Assembly (NCBI GenBank): GCA_000696115.1
Contig: JJOH01000014.1
Coordinates: forward strand, 174,642-238,641
Length of the DNA: 64,000 nucleotides
Direction: 5' to 3'
Origin: Streptomyces olindensis
GTDB lineage: Bacteria > Actinomycetota > Actinomycetes > Streptomycetales > Streptomycetaceae
Positions 35,901 to 53,419 of the stretch are shown here, piece by piece. Positions within the stretch are counted from its first letter, which is position 1. Each line of letters opens with the position of its first letter. The notes beneath the pieces are model-generated. The model had not been told where the DNA came from, ran no database searches, and was given only the letters and a program-made list of their open reading frames with translations. The position numbers and the translations under genes were made by a program.

Positions 35901-36227
35901 TTCGACCCGCCGCGCACCGAACCGGAGAAGGCGCTGTGCGGCCTGTTCGCCGAAGTGCTCGGCGTCGAACGGGTCGGCGTCCACGACGACTTCTTCGCCC
36001 TCGGCGGCGACAGCATCGTCTCGGTCCGGCTGGCCGACCGGGCCCGCAGGGCGGGACTCGCACTCTCCCCCCGGGACGTGTTCACCCACCGCACCCCGGC
36101 CGGTCTCGCCCGCTGCCTGCCGGACGGCGCCGCCCCGGAGGAGGAGTTCTCGGCGACCGCGGAGCCGCTGGTGTCGCTCAGCCGGTCGCAGCTCGACAAC
36201 GTCAAGGCGAGGTGGAGGAGCCGATGA
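32949..36227 (+). CDS. NRPS A: C-A(beta-alanine)-T
   Basis: 1092 aa. The C domain (about 8-435) begins VVEDVLPLSPTQEGMVFHAL, the style of DCL condensation domains, with active site SHHLLWDGWS. The A domain (about 470-960) has FTSGSTGRPKG and YRTGDLARLRPDG. Read against GrsA positions, its code is I-D-T-T-I-S-L-G-D-K: the usual Asp235 is replaced by Ile and an Asp sits at 236 (FIDG, residue about 658). This closely matches the known beta-alanine code V-D-x-V-I-S-x-x-D-K. The T domain has FFALGGDSI (Ser about 1022). A short tail PLVSLSRSQLDNVKARW looks like a COM-type donor docking segment left after loss of an E domain. The C-A linker (34270-34370) holds a small duplication. Confidence 0.93.
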   Translation: MAPRPVVEDVLPLSPTQEGMVFHALYDEHARDVYTGQLVIRLEGPLDQGRLRTAADALLARHANLRAAFRTQRSGRRVQVIAGGIRTPWRATDLSGLPPAERQTAFEDLLDRDREARFDLARPPLLRVRLVVFGDRDHRLLISSHHLLWDGWSAPVLVRELFRLYTSGGDPAALPPARPYRDYLAWLSRQDRAAAEQAWQAALHGLDEPSLIAPEARDLPAGQPGRHVVELSERETTALTATARANGVTVSTVLQGLWAVLLARYTGRLDVVLGATVSGRDADVPGIESMVGLFINTLPVRVRLRPDEPLADLLRRVQSEQAALLGHQHLGLAGIQRATGQGLLFDTLLVFESYPIDDEGIARALGPDGPRMTEVSVRDATHYPLTLTALPGDRLTLTFSHQQAALDHAAVTGIAAGLHRLIRAFTEEPDQPVGRLDTAPHDERRAAAKGERHTASDDGRRAVAAGERHTTVRDLFEEQAAHTPRAPAVHHGDTTLTFARLDAAADGLAAALLARGAGPESVVAVALPRGTDLVTALLATLKAGAACMPVDPSYPPERIALMLGDAHPRLVVSDQETARRLALDPESVCDPGETAPAVPRPPLSPDHPAYVVFTSGSTGRPKGVLGTQRALANRLAWGRTLTEGPPGVRVAKSPISFIDGLTELLGALVAGEAVALADDDTAGDPTALAALASRHRATLLTAVPSLYTTLVESAPPGGFGSVRTWISSGEPLTTDLAHRITARWPTARLVNLYGCSEAAGDSLVHVYADDENGVGGRDTDPAAGQKQTAGTVPLGRPIAGTRVHVLDPFLRPAPTGAAGELYLAGDGLARGYLGQPGRTAERFVADPFGPPGSRLYRTGDLARLRPDGTVEFLGRADQQVKIRGFRVEPGEIEAAARALPGVRAAAVVAREDGTVPRRLVAYVEPDPGAGGGPDPAGLRHALAERLPAHLVPAAVVVLEALPLTPSGKLDRRALPAPDFTRASTFDPPRTEPEKALCGLFAEVLGVERVGVHDDFFALGGDSIVSVRLADRARRAGLALSPRDVFTHRTPAGLARCLPDGAAPEEEFSATAEPLVSLSRSQLDNVKARWRSR

Positions 36228-39200
36228 GCACAGAGCCCGCCGGCGCGGCGGACGACGGGTCCCTGGTCGAGGACGTCCTGCCGCTGTCCCCGCTGCAACA
36301 GGGCCTGCTGTTCCACGCCCTGTTCGACGAGGGCGCCCAGGACGTCTACACCATGCAGTCCCTCGTGGAGATCGAGGGCCCGCTCCGCCCCGGGTTGCTG
36401 CGCACCGCCGCCGAGGAGCTCTTCGCCCGGCACGCCAACCTGCGCAGCGCCTTCCTCCACGAGGACGACATGGACGAGCCGGTGCAGGTCGTCCTCAAGC
36501 AGGTCCCCGTCGACTGGCGGGAGGCCGACGCCGCCGACGAGGCGGAGGCCGAGCGGCTCGTCGCCGCCGAAGCCGCCGCCCGCTTCGACCTGACCGACCC
36601 CCCGCTGCTGCGCCTGACCCTGATCGACCGGGGCGACGACCGCCGGCTGCTCGTCCTCACCAACCACCACCTCCTGCTCGACGGCTGGTCCGTGCCCCTG
36701 CTGGTGCGCGAACTGCTCCAGCTGTACGCCGCGCAGCTCGCCCCCGGCCGCTCGGCCCCGCTGCCCGCCGTACGGCCGTACCGCGACTTCCTCGCCTGGC
36801 TGGCGAGCCGGGACCGGGAGGCCTCCGGCCGGGCCTGGCGCCAGGCACTGGCCGGGGCGACGCCGACCCTGCTGGCCCCCTCGGCCGCCGGCCTGGTCCC
36901 CGTACCGCCCGAACTGCACACGCTGCGGCTGTCCGAGGAACTCACCGCCGACGTGCAGCGGACGGCCCGCGGCCTGGGCGTCACCGTCAACACCGTCGTC
37001 CAGGGCCTGTGGGCCCTGCTGCTGGCGCGCCTGACCGGCCGGGACGACGTGGTGTTCGGCGCGACCGTGGCCGGGCGCCCCGCCGCACTCGCCGGCGCGG
37101 AGTCGATGATCGGCCTGTTCATCAACACCGTGCCCGTGCGGGTGTCGGTACCCCCGGGGGAGCCGGCCGCCGCCTTCCTGCGCCGCGTGCAGGACGAGCA
37201 GTCCCGGCTGATGGACCACCAGTACCTCGGCCTCACCGAGATCCAGCGCCTCGCCGGGACCGGCGACCTCTTCGACACCCTGCTGGTCTTCGAGAACTAC
37301 CCGATCGACCGGGACGCGGTGGCCCGCGCGGAGGTGGAGTCCGGACTGCGGATCCTCGACGTCAAGGGGTCCGGCGCCACCCACTACCCGCTGACCCTCG
37401 CCGTGCTCGCCGAACAGCGGCTCGGCGTCGTCTTCGAGTTCCGGCCCGACTGCTACGACCGGGCCACCGTGGAGCGGCTCGCCGGGCGTTTCGAACGGCT
37501 CGTCCGCGCGGTGGTCGCGGAGCCCGGCACCCCGCTCGCGGCGCTCGACGTCCTCGCGCCCGAGGAACGGGCCGCACTGTCGGCGCGCGGGGCGGCGGAA
37601 CCGCTGCCCACCCCGTACGCCACGCTGCCCGAGGTGCTCCAGGCGCAGGCCGCCCGCACACCGGACGCGGTGGCCGTCGTCGGCGGCGAACAGCGGCTCA
37701 ACTTCGCCGAGTTGAACACCGGCGCCAACCGGCTGGCCCGGGTGCTCACCGAGTCCGGTGCCGGGCCGGAGCGGATCGTCGCGCTCGCCCTGCCGCCCAC
37801 ACCCGACACCATCACCGCGCTGCTCGCCGTCCAGAAGGCGGGCGCCGCCTATCTGCCCCTCGACCCCGCCTGGCCCGAGGAGCGGATCGCAGGGATGCTC
37901 GCCGACGCCCGGCCCGTCGCCCTGGTCGCCACCACCGGCACCGCGCCGGCGCCGGACACCCTCGGCGAGGTCCCCGTCCTGCTGCTCGACGACCCCGGCA
38001 CCCGGCAGCGCCTCGCGGACGCGGACGGCACCGATCTGACGGACGCCGACCGCGGCGGCGCGCTGCTCCCCGAACACCCCGCTTACATCATCTACACCTC
38101 CGGCTCCACCGGCCGCCCCAAGGCCGTCGTCGTGCCGCAGCGGGCCATCGTCAACCTGTTCGCCGCCCACCACGCCGCCCTGCACACCCCGGCCTCGGCG
38201 GCGGTCGGCGGCCGGCCCCTGCGCGTGGGCCACGCCTGGCCGACGGCCTTCGACGCGTCCTGGCAGCCCATGCTGTGGATGTTCGCCGGACACGAACTGC
38301 ACCTGGTGCCCGAGGAGATCCGCCGCGACCCGGACGCGCTGCGCGGCTTCCTCGCCGAGCACCGCATCGAGTTCATCGAGCTGTCCCCGTCCCTGCTCGC
38401 CGAGGTCGTCGCGCGCGGCGGCGACTGGCGGGCCGGGCTGAAGGTGCTGGGCGTCGGCGGCGAGGCCGTACCGCCCGACCTGTGGCGCACCCTGCGCGAG
38501 ACCGACGGACTGGCCGCGCACAACCTGTACGGGCCCACCGAGTGCACCGTCGACTCCGCGGACTGCGACCTCGCCCTCAGCGACCGGCCCGCGATCGGCC
38601 GCCCCGTGGCCGGCGCCACCCTGTACATCCTCGACGGGCACCTCAACCCCGTACCGACCGGCGTCGACGGCGAGCTGTACATCGCCGGCGAGGGACTGGC
38701 CCGCGGCTACCTGGGCCGGCCGGCGACCACCGCGAGCCGCTTCGTCGCCGACCCGTTCACCACCCGCCCCGGCGCCCGCATGTACCGCACCGGCGACATC
38801 GCCCGGTGGACCGACGACGGCCTGGTGGAATGCCTGGGACGGATCGACGACCAGGTCAAGATCCGCGGCTACCGCATCGAACCCGGCGAGATCGAGGCGG
38901 TCCTGCTCGGCCACGAACTCGTCGAACGCGCCGCGGTCGTCGTCCGCGAGGACACCCCGGGCGTGCGCCGCCTGGTCGCCTACGTCGTGACGGCCCCGGC
39001 CGCTCCGCCCGCCGAGGAGACGGCGGAGCTGCTGCGCCGGGCGGCGGCGGCCGCCCTGCCCGACTACATGGTGCCGTCGGCGTTCGTCCCGGTCGACGCG
39101 TTCCCCCTCACCCTCAACGGGAAGCTGGACACCACCGCGCTCCCCGCCCCGTCCCGCACCGCCGGGCCCGCCGCCCAGCCGCCGCGCAACGCGGCCGAGG

Positions 39201-40779
39201 AGCGGCTCGCCGCGCTGTTCGCGCAGGTCCTCGGGCTGGACTCGGTCGGCGTGCACGACAGTTTCTTCGCGCTCGGCGGCGACAGCATCGTCTCCATGCG
39301 GCTGGTCGGCCGGGCCCGCGCGGCCGGTCTGGCCCTCTCACCGCGCGACGTGTTCGAGCGGCCGACCGTCGCCGCGCTCGCGGAGGCCGCCGGTACCGCC
39401 CGGAGCCGGGCCACGGACCCGGAACCGGATCCGGACGCGGGCGTCGGCGACATCCCGCTCACGCCCATGCTCACCCGGCTCGTCGCCCAGGGCGGCACCT
39501 TCCGCACACTCAGCCAGGCCCGCTTCCTGCGCACCCCGCCCGGCATGGACCTCGACGGGCTGCACCGCACGGTCCAGACGGTCCTCGACCGGCACGACCT
39601 GCTGCGCTCCACGCTCACCCGCGACGAGGACGGCACCCTGCGCCTGCGGGCGGCTCCGGCGGGCACCGCCCGCGCCGCCGACCGCGTACGCCGCACCGAC
39701 GCCGCATCGCTGGACCACGCGACGATCGCCACCCTCGTACCCGGCGCCTTCGAGGACCTGGCCGCCGAACTCGACCCCGCCGCCGGGACGGTGGCGCGGT
39801 TCCTGTGGTTCGACACCGGACCGGACCGCGAGGGCCGGCTGCTGGCCGTCCTGCACCACCTGGTCACCGATGCGGCCTCCTGGGGCGTCCTCACCGCCGA
39901 CCTCGCCGCGGCCTGGCACGGCACACCGCTCCCGCCGCCGGGCACCACCTTCCGCGAGTGGGCCCGGGCGCTGCGCTCCGAGGCCGTGTCGGAACGCCGC
40001 ACGGCCGAACTCGCCCACTGGACGGCGGTGTCGGACCGGCCGGAGCCGGCCCTGGGAGCCGGAGCGCTGGACCCCGCCCGGGACACCCACGCCACCGTGC
40101 GCCACCACTGGACGGCGCTCGGCCCGGACCTCACCGCACTCCTCACCGCCCACTCCGTGCGGGACGTCCTGCTGACCGCGCTGGCGCTCGCCGTGCCGGT
40201 GTGGCGACGCGAACTCGGCCGGCCCGGCCCGGACGACTCCGTGCTGATCGCCCTGGAGGGCCACGGCCGCGAGGAGAACCTCCTGCCGGGCGCCGACCTG
40301 TCGGGCACCCTCGGCCTGTTCACCAGTGTCTTCCCGGTCCGCCTCGACCCCGGCGGCGCGGCCCCCGCGGAGCAGCTGCGGCGCGTCCGGGAGCAGCTCG
40401 CCGCCCTGCCGGACAGGGGCATCGGGCACGGCCTGCTGCGGCACCTCAACCCGGACACGGCCGCCGTCCTCGCCCGGCTCCCGGAGCCCCAGATCGCGGT
40501 CAACTACCTGGGCCGCATGACCCTCGGGGAGCAGGCGGAGGACGCCGCGTTCACCAGCGCCCCCGAGACCGGGGCCCTGGGCGCGTGGGCCGACCCCGGG
40601 GCACCGGCCCTCTACCCCTTGGTCGTCGACGCGGTGATCGACGAGGGGAAGGACCCCGGCGGCCCGGTCCTCACGGCGTGCTGGCACTGGCCACAACGGC
40701 TCTTCACCCAGGCGCGGATCGAGCGGCTGGGCGAGCTGTGGACCGCTTCCCTCGAACGGCTGCTGAAAGGCGGACACCA

Positions 40780-40783
<4 letters not shown>
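36224..40783 (+). CDS. NRPS B: C-A-T-E, substrate unassigned
   Basis: 1519 aa, ATG overlapping the NRPS A stop. The C domain is DCL-style (VEDVLPLSPLQQGLLFHALF; NHHLLLDGWS). The A domain has YTSGSTGRPKAVVV, FDASWQPMLWMFAGHE and YRTGDIARW; its code reads D-A-Q-E-G-G-L-V-D-K. From memory it is nearest a Gln code (DAQDLGVVDK), but that is not decisive. Formyl-hydroxy-ornithine is plausible because a formyltransferase and hydroxylase are in the locus. The T domain has FFALGGDSI (Ser 1021). The E domain (about 1070-1500) has EGHGREEN, LFTSVFPVRLD and NYLGRM, but its HHxxxDG motif reads HHLVTDA. The C-terminus ends RLLKGGHQ with no docking tail, unlike NRPS A and C. Confidence 0.93.
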
Positions 40784-48720
<7,937 letters not shown>

Positions 48721-48738
48721 GCGACAGCGGAGGAACCG

Positions 48739-51700
48739 GTGACGCAGCACCCCCCGACCGCGGACGAGCTGCTCCGTACGGTCACCGACACATTCGGCCC
48801 GGACACCCCGCCGGGCGAGGACGACAGCCTCATCGCCTGGGGCCTGGACTCGATCACGCTGATGAGGATCGCCGGCTCCTGGCGCAAGCAGGGCGTCAAG
48901 GTCGGCTTCGCCGAACTGGCCCAGGAACCCACCCTGCGCGCGTGGCGCGCCCTGCTCGCGTCCCGGGCCCCGGCCCAGGCCCCCGCCCCCGCTCCCGCCG
49001 AGCCGGCCGTCGAGGCCCCGGTCCCCGAGACCGGCGAGCCCTTCCCGCTCGCCGTGATGCAGCACGCCTACTGGATCGGCCGCGGCGACGACACCACCCT
49101 CGGCTCCGTCGCCGCGCACCTGTACGTCGAGTTCGACGGCTCGGGCGTCGACCCGGACCGGCTCGACACGGCCGTACGGGCCCTCGTCCGGAGACACGGC
49201 ATGCTCCGGGCCCGCTTCGGCGACGACGGCCGCCAGCGGATCCTGCCCGAACTCACCCGCCCGGCCACGGCCGTCAACGACCTGCGCGCCCTCGATCCCG
49301 AGACGGCCGCGGCCAAACTGGAGGACGTCCGGCACTCCTCCTCGCACGCCCGGCTCGACGTGGGGGCTGGCGAGGTGTTCTCCGTGCAGCTCTCCCTGCT
49401 GCCCGACGACCGCAGCCGGCTCCACGTGGACGTCGACATGCTCGCCGCGGACGCCCTCAGCTACCGCGTCCTGCTCTCCGACCTCGCCCGGCTCTACCGC
49501 GACCCCGACGCCGCGCTGCCCCCGATCCGCACCAGCTACCCGGCCTACCTGGCGGAACGCAAGGAGGTGCGACGGCTGAGCCGCGACCAGGCGCGGGCCT
49601 GGTGGCAGCGCCGGGTCCCCGAGCTGCCCAGCGCGCCCGACCTGCCCCTGGTCCCCGAGGCGGAGCGGGCCGACCCCACCCGCGTCACGCGGCGGCACCA
49701 CTGGCTGCCGCCGGAGGAGAAGCGGCGCCTGGCCGCCCGGGCCCACCAGCACGGGCTGACCCCCGCGATGGCCGTCGCGACCGCCTTCTCCGAGGTGCTG
49801 GCCGCCCACAGCGGTCAGCCCCGCTTCCTGCTGAACGTCCCCATGTTCGACCGCCGCGGCTCCCACCCCGACACCGACCTGCTCGTCGGCGACTTCACCA
49901 GCTCGGTGCTGCTCGACGTCGACCTGGCCGAGCCGGCGACGTTCACCGAGCACGCCCGGCGGCTCCAGGACCGCATGCACACCGACGCCGCCCACGCCGA
50001 CTACTCCGGCGTGGAGGTACTGCGCGACCTCACCCGGCACCACGGCGAACAGGTCCTCGCCCCCGTGGTGTTCACCAGCGCCCTCAACCTCGGCGAGCTG
50101 TTCGACCAAGGAGTGCGGGACTCCTTCGGGCAGCCGGTGTGGATCATCTCGCAGGGCCCGCAGGTGCTGCTCGACGCCCAGGTCACCGAGGTCGACGGAG
50201 GGCTGCTCGTCAACTGGGACGTGCGCGAGGACGCCTTCCCCGCCGGACTGGTCGACGCGATGTTCGCCGCGTTCCACGGCCTGGTCACCCGGCTCGGCAC
50301 CGAGGACGAGGTCTGGGACCGGCCGGTGCCCGCCCTGCTGTCCGCGGAACAGTCGGCGGTCCGCGAGGCGGTGAACGCCACCGACGGGCCGCGCAGCCAC
50401 CGGCTCCTCCACGACGGCTTCTTCGCCCACGCGGCCGAACGGCCCGAAGCTCCGGCCCTGCTGTGGGGCACCGAAGGCGCCCTCACCTACGGTGAGCTGG
50501 CCGACCGGGCCCTGCGGTGCGCCGGGGCGCTGGCGGACCGGGGCGTGAAGCCGGGGGACACCGTCGCGGTCAGCCTCCCCAAGGGACCCGACCAGATCAC
50601 CGCCGTCCTCGGCGTGCTGGCCGCGGGCGCCGCGTACGTCCCGGTCGGCGTCGAGCAGCCGCCCGCCCGCCGCGACCGCATCCGCGCCACCGCCGGCTTC
50701 CGCGTCACCCTCACCGACGGCCGTACCGTCGAGGACGGCCTCCCGGTCCAGGAGGCGATCCGGCACGCCCCGCTGCCCGCGCCCCGGCCGGTCGACGAGG
50801 AACAGGTCGCCTACGTCCTGTTCACCTCCGGCTCCACCGGGGAGCCCAAGGGCGTGGAGGTGCCGCACCGGGCCGCCATGAACACCGTCGACGACCTCGA
50901 CGACCGCTTCGCCGTGGGCCCGTCGGACCGCTGCCTCGCCCTGTCCGCACTGGACTTCGACCTCTCCGTCTACGACGTGTTCGGACTGCTGAGCGCGGGC
51001 GGCGCGGTGGTGCTGGTCGACGAGGCGGACCGGCGCGAGGCCCGGCCGTGGGCGGAGCTGGTGCGCAGGCACCGGGTGACGCTCGTCAACTGCGTCCCGC
51101 CGCTGCTGGACATGCTGCTGCTCGCCACCGGGCCCGGCGAACTGGCCGGTCTGCGCGCGGTGCTGCTCGGCGGGGACTGGGTCGGCACCGACCTGCCCGG
51201 ACGGCTCGCCGAACGGGCACCGGGCTGCCGGTTCGCCGGCCTCGGCGGCACCACCGAGACCGCGATCCACTCCACCGTGTGCGAGGTGCCGGACGCCCGG
51301 GTGCCCGCGCACTGGCGGGCCGTGCCGTACGGCACCCCGCTGCGCAACGTCCGCTGCCGGGTCGTCGACCCGCGCGGCCGGGACTGCCCGGACTGGGTGC
51401 CGGGCGAGCTGTGGATCGGCGGGGACGGTGTGGCCCTCGGCTACCGGGCCGATCCGGAGCGCACGGCCGAGAGGTTCACCGAGGCCGGCGGCGTGCGCTG
51501 GTACCGCACCGGCGACCTCGCCCGCTACTGGCCCGACGGCACGCTGGAGTTCCTCGGCCGGCGCGACCACCAGGTGAAGGTGCGCGGTTTCCGCATCGAA
51601 CTCGGCGAGGTCGAGGCGGGGCTCGCCGGGCATCCGGCGGTGCGGCGCGCCGTCGCCGGTCTGACCGGCGGCCCCGGCGTGCAGCTGGCGGCCGCGGTGG

Positions 51701-52212
51701 CCGCCGAGTCCGGGACGACGGAGGAGGAACTGCGGCAGTGGGCGCGTTCGGTGCTGCCGCCCCACATGGTCCCGGCCCGCGTCGCCGTCGCCGCGGAGCT
51801 GCCGCTCACCGCCAACGGCAAACTCGACCGCCGCGCCGTCCGCGCGCTCTGGGAGACGCGGGAGCCGGGGGAGGGGGAGCAGCGGACGCCCGGCAGTGCC
51901 CTCGAGACGGTCGTCTCCCGCGTGTGGGCCGACGTCCTCGGCGTCGAACGGGTCGGCCTGGACGACGCGTTCTTCGCGCTCGGCGGCGACTCGGTGCTCG
52001 CCACCGTGATCGTGAGCCGGCTGCGGGAGGCCCTCGACACCTCCGAGGTGTCGGTGCGGGCCCTGTTCGCCACTCTCACGGCGGGCGGCATGGCCAAGCG
52101 GCTGGCCGCCGAGGAGCACACCCCGGGACGGCTGGAGCAGGTCGCCGCGCTCCACCTGGAGATCGAGGACATGTCGGCGGAGGAGGTCGACTCGGCCCTG
52201 CGCGACAGCTGA
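48739..52212 (+). CDS. NRPS D: ArCP-Cy-A(Cys-like)-T, salicylate-loading and azoline-forming starter
   Basis: 1157 aa, GTG with GGAGGA upstream, 18 bp after NRPS C. An aryl carrier domain (about 5-75) has Ser38 in WGLDSITL. The cyclisation domain (about 95-500) replaces HHxxxDG by DxxxxD (DMLAAD, Asp233 and Asp238). The A domain (about 530-1020) has FTSGSTGEPKG and FDLSVYDVFG; its code D-L-Y-N-L-G-L-I-H-K differs at two sites from the Cys code DLYNLSLIWK. A Ser or Thr oxazoline-forming module remains possible. The T domain has GGDSV (Ser 1085). The tail EDMSAEEVDSALRDS resembles a short docking motif. It takes salicylate from the stand-alone ligase and makes hydroxyphenyl-thiazoline or oxazoline. 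First in the assembly line though encoded last. Confidence 0.92.
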   Translation: MTQHPPTADELLRTVTDTFGPDTPPGEDDSLIAWGLDSITLMRIAGSWRKQGVKVGFAELAQEPTLRAWRALLASRAPAQAPAPAPAEPAVEAPVPETGEPFPLAVMQHAYWIGRGDDTTLGSVAAHLYVEFDGSGVDPDRLDTAVRALVRRHGMLRARFGDDGRQRILPELTRPATAVNDLRALDPETAAAKLEDVRHSSSHARLDVGAGEVFSVQLSLLPDDRSRLHVDVDMLAADALSYRVLLSDLARLYRDPDAALPPIRTSYPAYLAERKEVRRLSRDQARAWWQRRVPELPSAPDLPLVPEAERADPTRVTRRHHWLPPEEKRRLAARAHQHGLTPAMAVATAFSEVLAAHSGQPRFLLNVPMFDRRGSHPDTDLLVGDFTSSVLLDVDLAEPATFTEHARRLQDRMHTDAAHADYSGVEVLRDLTRHHGEQVLAPVVFTSALNLGELFDQGVRDSFGQPVWIISQGPQVLLDAQVTEVDGGLLVNWDVREDAFPAGLVDAMFAAFHGLVTRLGTEDEVWDRPVPALLSAEQSAVREAVNATDGPRSHRLLHDGFFAHAAERPEAPALLWGTEGALTYGELADRALRCAGALADRGVKPGDTVAVSLPKGPDQITAVLGVLAAGAAYVPVGVEQPPARRDRIRATAGFRVTLTDGRTVEDGLPVQEAIRHAPLPAPRPVDEEQVAYVLFTSGSTGEPKGVEVPHRAAMNTVDDLDDRFAVGPSDRCLALSALDFDLSVYDVFGLLSAGGAVVLVDEADRREARPWAELVRRHRVTLVNCVPPLLDMLLLATGPGELAGLRAVLLGGDWVGTDLPGRLAERAPGCRFAGLGGTTETAIHSTVCEVPDARVPAHWRAVPYGTPLRNVRCRVVDPRGRDCPDWVPGELWIGGDGVALGYRADPERTAERFTEAGGVRWYRTGDLARYWPDGTLEFLGRRDHQVKVRGFRIELGEVEAGLAGHPAVRRAVAGLTGGPGVQLAAAVAAESGTTEEELRQWARSVLPPHMVPARVAVAAELPLTANGKLDRRAVRALWETREPGEGEQRTPGSALETVVSRVWADVLGVERVGLDDAFFALGGDSVLATVIVSRLREALDTSEVSVRALFATLTAGGMAKRLAAEEHTPGRLEQVAALHLEIEDMSAEEVDSALRDS

Positions 52213-52220
52213 CGGACGCC

Positions 52221-52255
52221 GGAGAGGCGGGGCGCGTCACGCGCCCCGCCTCTCC
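52221..52255. terminator. Strong bidirectional hairpin between the NRPS operon and the binding protein gene
   Basis: Perfect 16-bp stem: GGAGAGGCGGGGCGCG (52221-52236) and CGCGCCCCGCCTCTCC (52240-52255) with a 3-base loop. It separates convergent genes; no U-tract. Confidence 0.88.
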
Positions 52256-52282
52256 GTTCCACCTCGAAGGTCCAGGCCGGGA

Positions 52283-53293
52283 CTACTTGTCCAGCTTGGC
52301 GAACCCGGTCTCCAGGTTGTCCAGCGCCCACGGGATGCCCAGCACGGACGGGCTGCGGAGCTGGCTGATGGTCGCCACGTCGGTCACGACGTAGCGGTCC
52401 TCCTTCACCGCGGACATGTTCTTCACCAGCGCGCTGGACTCGAAGGCCTTCTTCAGCTGCGGCGTGGTGAACGCGATCACGACCAGGTCCGCGTCGAGCT
52501 TGTCGAGCTGCTCGAAGGACAGCTCGCCGGTGGGGCTGCCGCTGACCGTCTTGATGTTCTTCACCGACGGGGTCAGGCCCAGCCCGACCTCGCTCATCAG
52601 CTTCGCCGCGAAGTCGTCCTCCGAGGCGATGGTGAAGATCTTGGCCGGGGTGTTGCCGATGGACAGGCTGTAGGTCTTGCCCTTCAGCCCCGGGTGCTTG
52701 GTCCTCACCTCGGCGATGCTGTCCTCGGTGTCCTCGATGGCCTTCGCGGCCTGCTCCTGTCGGCCGACGGCCTTCGCCACCACCTGGACGTGCTCCTGCC
52801 AGGTCTGCTTGCCCCACGCCGTCTCGTAGCCGATGGTCGGCGCCACCGCCGAGAGCTTCTGGTAGTTCTTCTCCAGGGTGAAGTCGGAGGTGGCCAGGAT
52901 CAGGTCGGGCCGGAGGGCGGCGACCTCCTCGAAGTCGACCCCGTTCATGGTGTCGAGGAGCTTGGTCTTCTTGGTGTCGACCCGGTCCTTCAGCCAGGGG
53001 TGGACGCCGTCGGCCGCGAAGGCGTCCTTGGAGACGGCGACCGGCGTGACCCCGAGGGCGTACAGCGCGTCGACGTCGTCCGTGCCGCCGTCGCCGATCA
53101 CCACGACCCGCTTCGGTTCCTCGGTGATCTTCGTGCTGCCGAACTTGTGCTTGATGGTGACGGGGAAGGCGGACGAGGCGTCCGCCTTCGTGTCGTCGGA
53201 GGGGGCGTCGGAGTCGTCCTTGACGGAGCCGCAGGCTGCCAACCCGGCGGCCAGGGTGACGGTGAGAAGGGTGGTGAGGAGCTTTCTCGGCAT
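52283..53293 (-). CDS. Ferric-siderophore-binding lipoprotein (FepB/FecB-like)
   Basis: 336 aa. Signal peptide and lipobox LAAC (Cys21), Asp/Ser-rich tether, then a class III periplasmic-binding fold: FGSTKITEEPKRVVVIGDGGTDDVDALYALGVTPVAV at the N-lobe, the long connecting helix, and the C-lobe ending GIPWALDNLETGFAKLDK. It captures the ferric siderophore for the two FecCD permeases of this locus. Convergent with the NRPS genes and preceded by its own iron box. Confidence 0.92.
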   Translation of the reverse strand: MPRKLLTTLLTVTLAAGLAACGSVKDDSDAPSDDTKADASSAFPVTIKHKFGSTKITEEPKRVVVIGDGGTDDVDALYALGVTPVAVSKDAFAADGVHPWLKDRVDTKKTKLLDTMNGVDFEEVAALRPDLILATSDFTLEKNYQKLSAVAPTIGYETAWGKQTWQEHVQVVAKAVGRQEQAAKAIEDTEDSIAEVRTKHPGLKGKTYSLSIGNTPAKIFTIASEDDFAAKLMSEVGLGLTPSVKNIKTVSGSPTGELSFEQLDKLDADLVVIAFTTPQLKKAFESSALVKNMSAVKEDRYVVTDVATISQLRSPSVLGIPWALDNLETGFAKLDK

Positions 53294-53346
53294 GCGCGTC
53301 CCTTGTCGCCGGGGTTCAGGCAGGATTCGTACGGCCGTCAGTAAAG

Positions 53347-53365
53347 CAAGGTAAGGCTTACCTCA
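53347..53365. promoter_or_regulatory. Iron box (DmdR/IdeR-like) before the binding lipoprotein
   Basis: CAAGGTAAGGCTTACCTCA, 14 of 19 to consensus with the AGGTnAGGCTnACCT core intact. It lies 53 bp upstream of the lipoprotein start on the minus strand. Confidence 0.7.
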
Positions 53366-53419
53366 GCAACGGTTTCCGGACAATCTCCGCCCGCTCATGA
53401 TGACTTGACGGAGCGTCAG

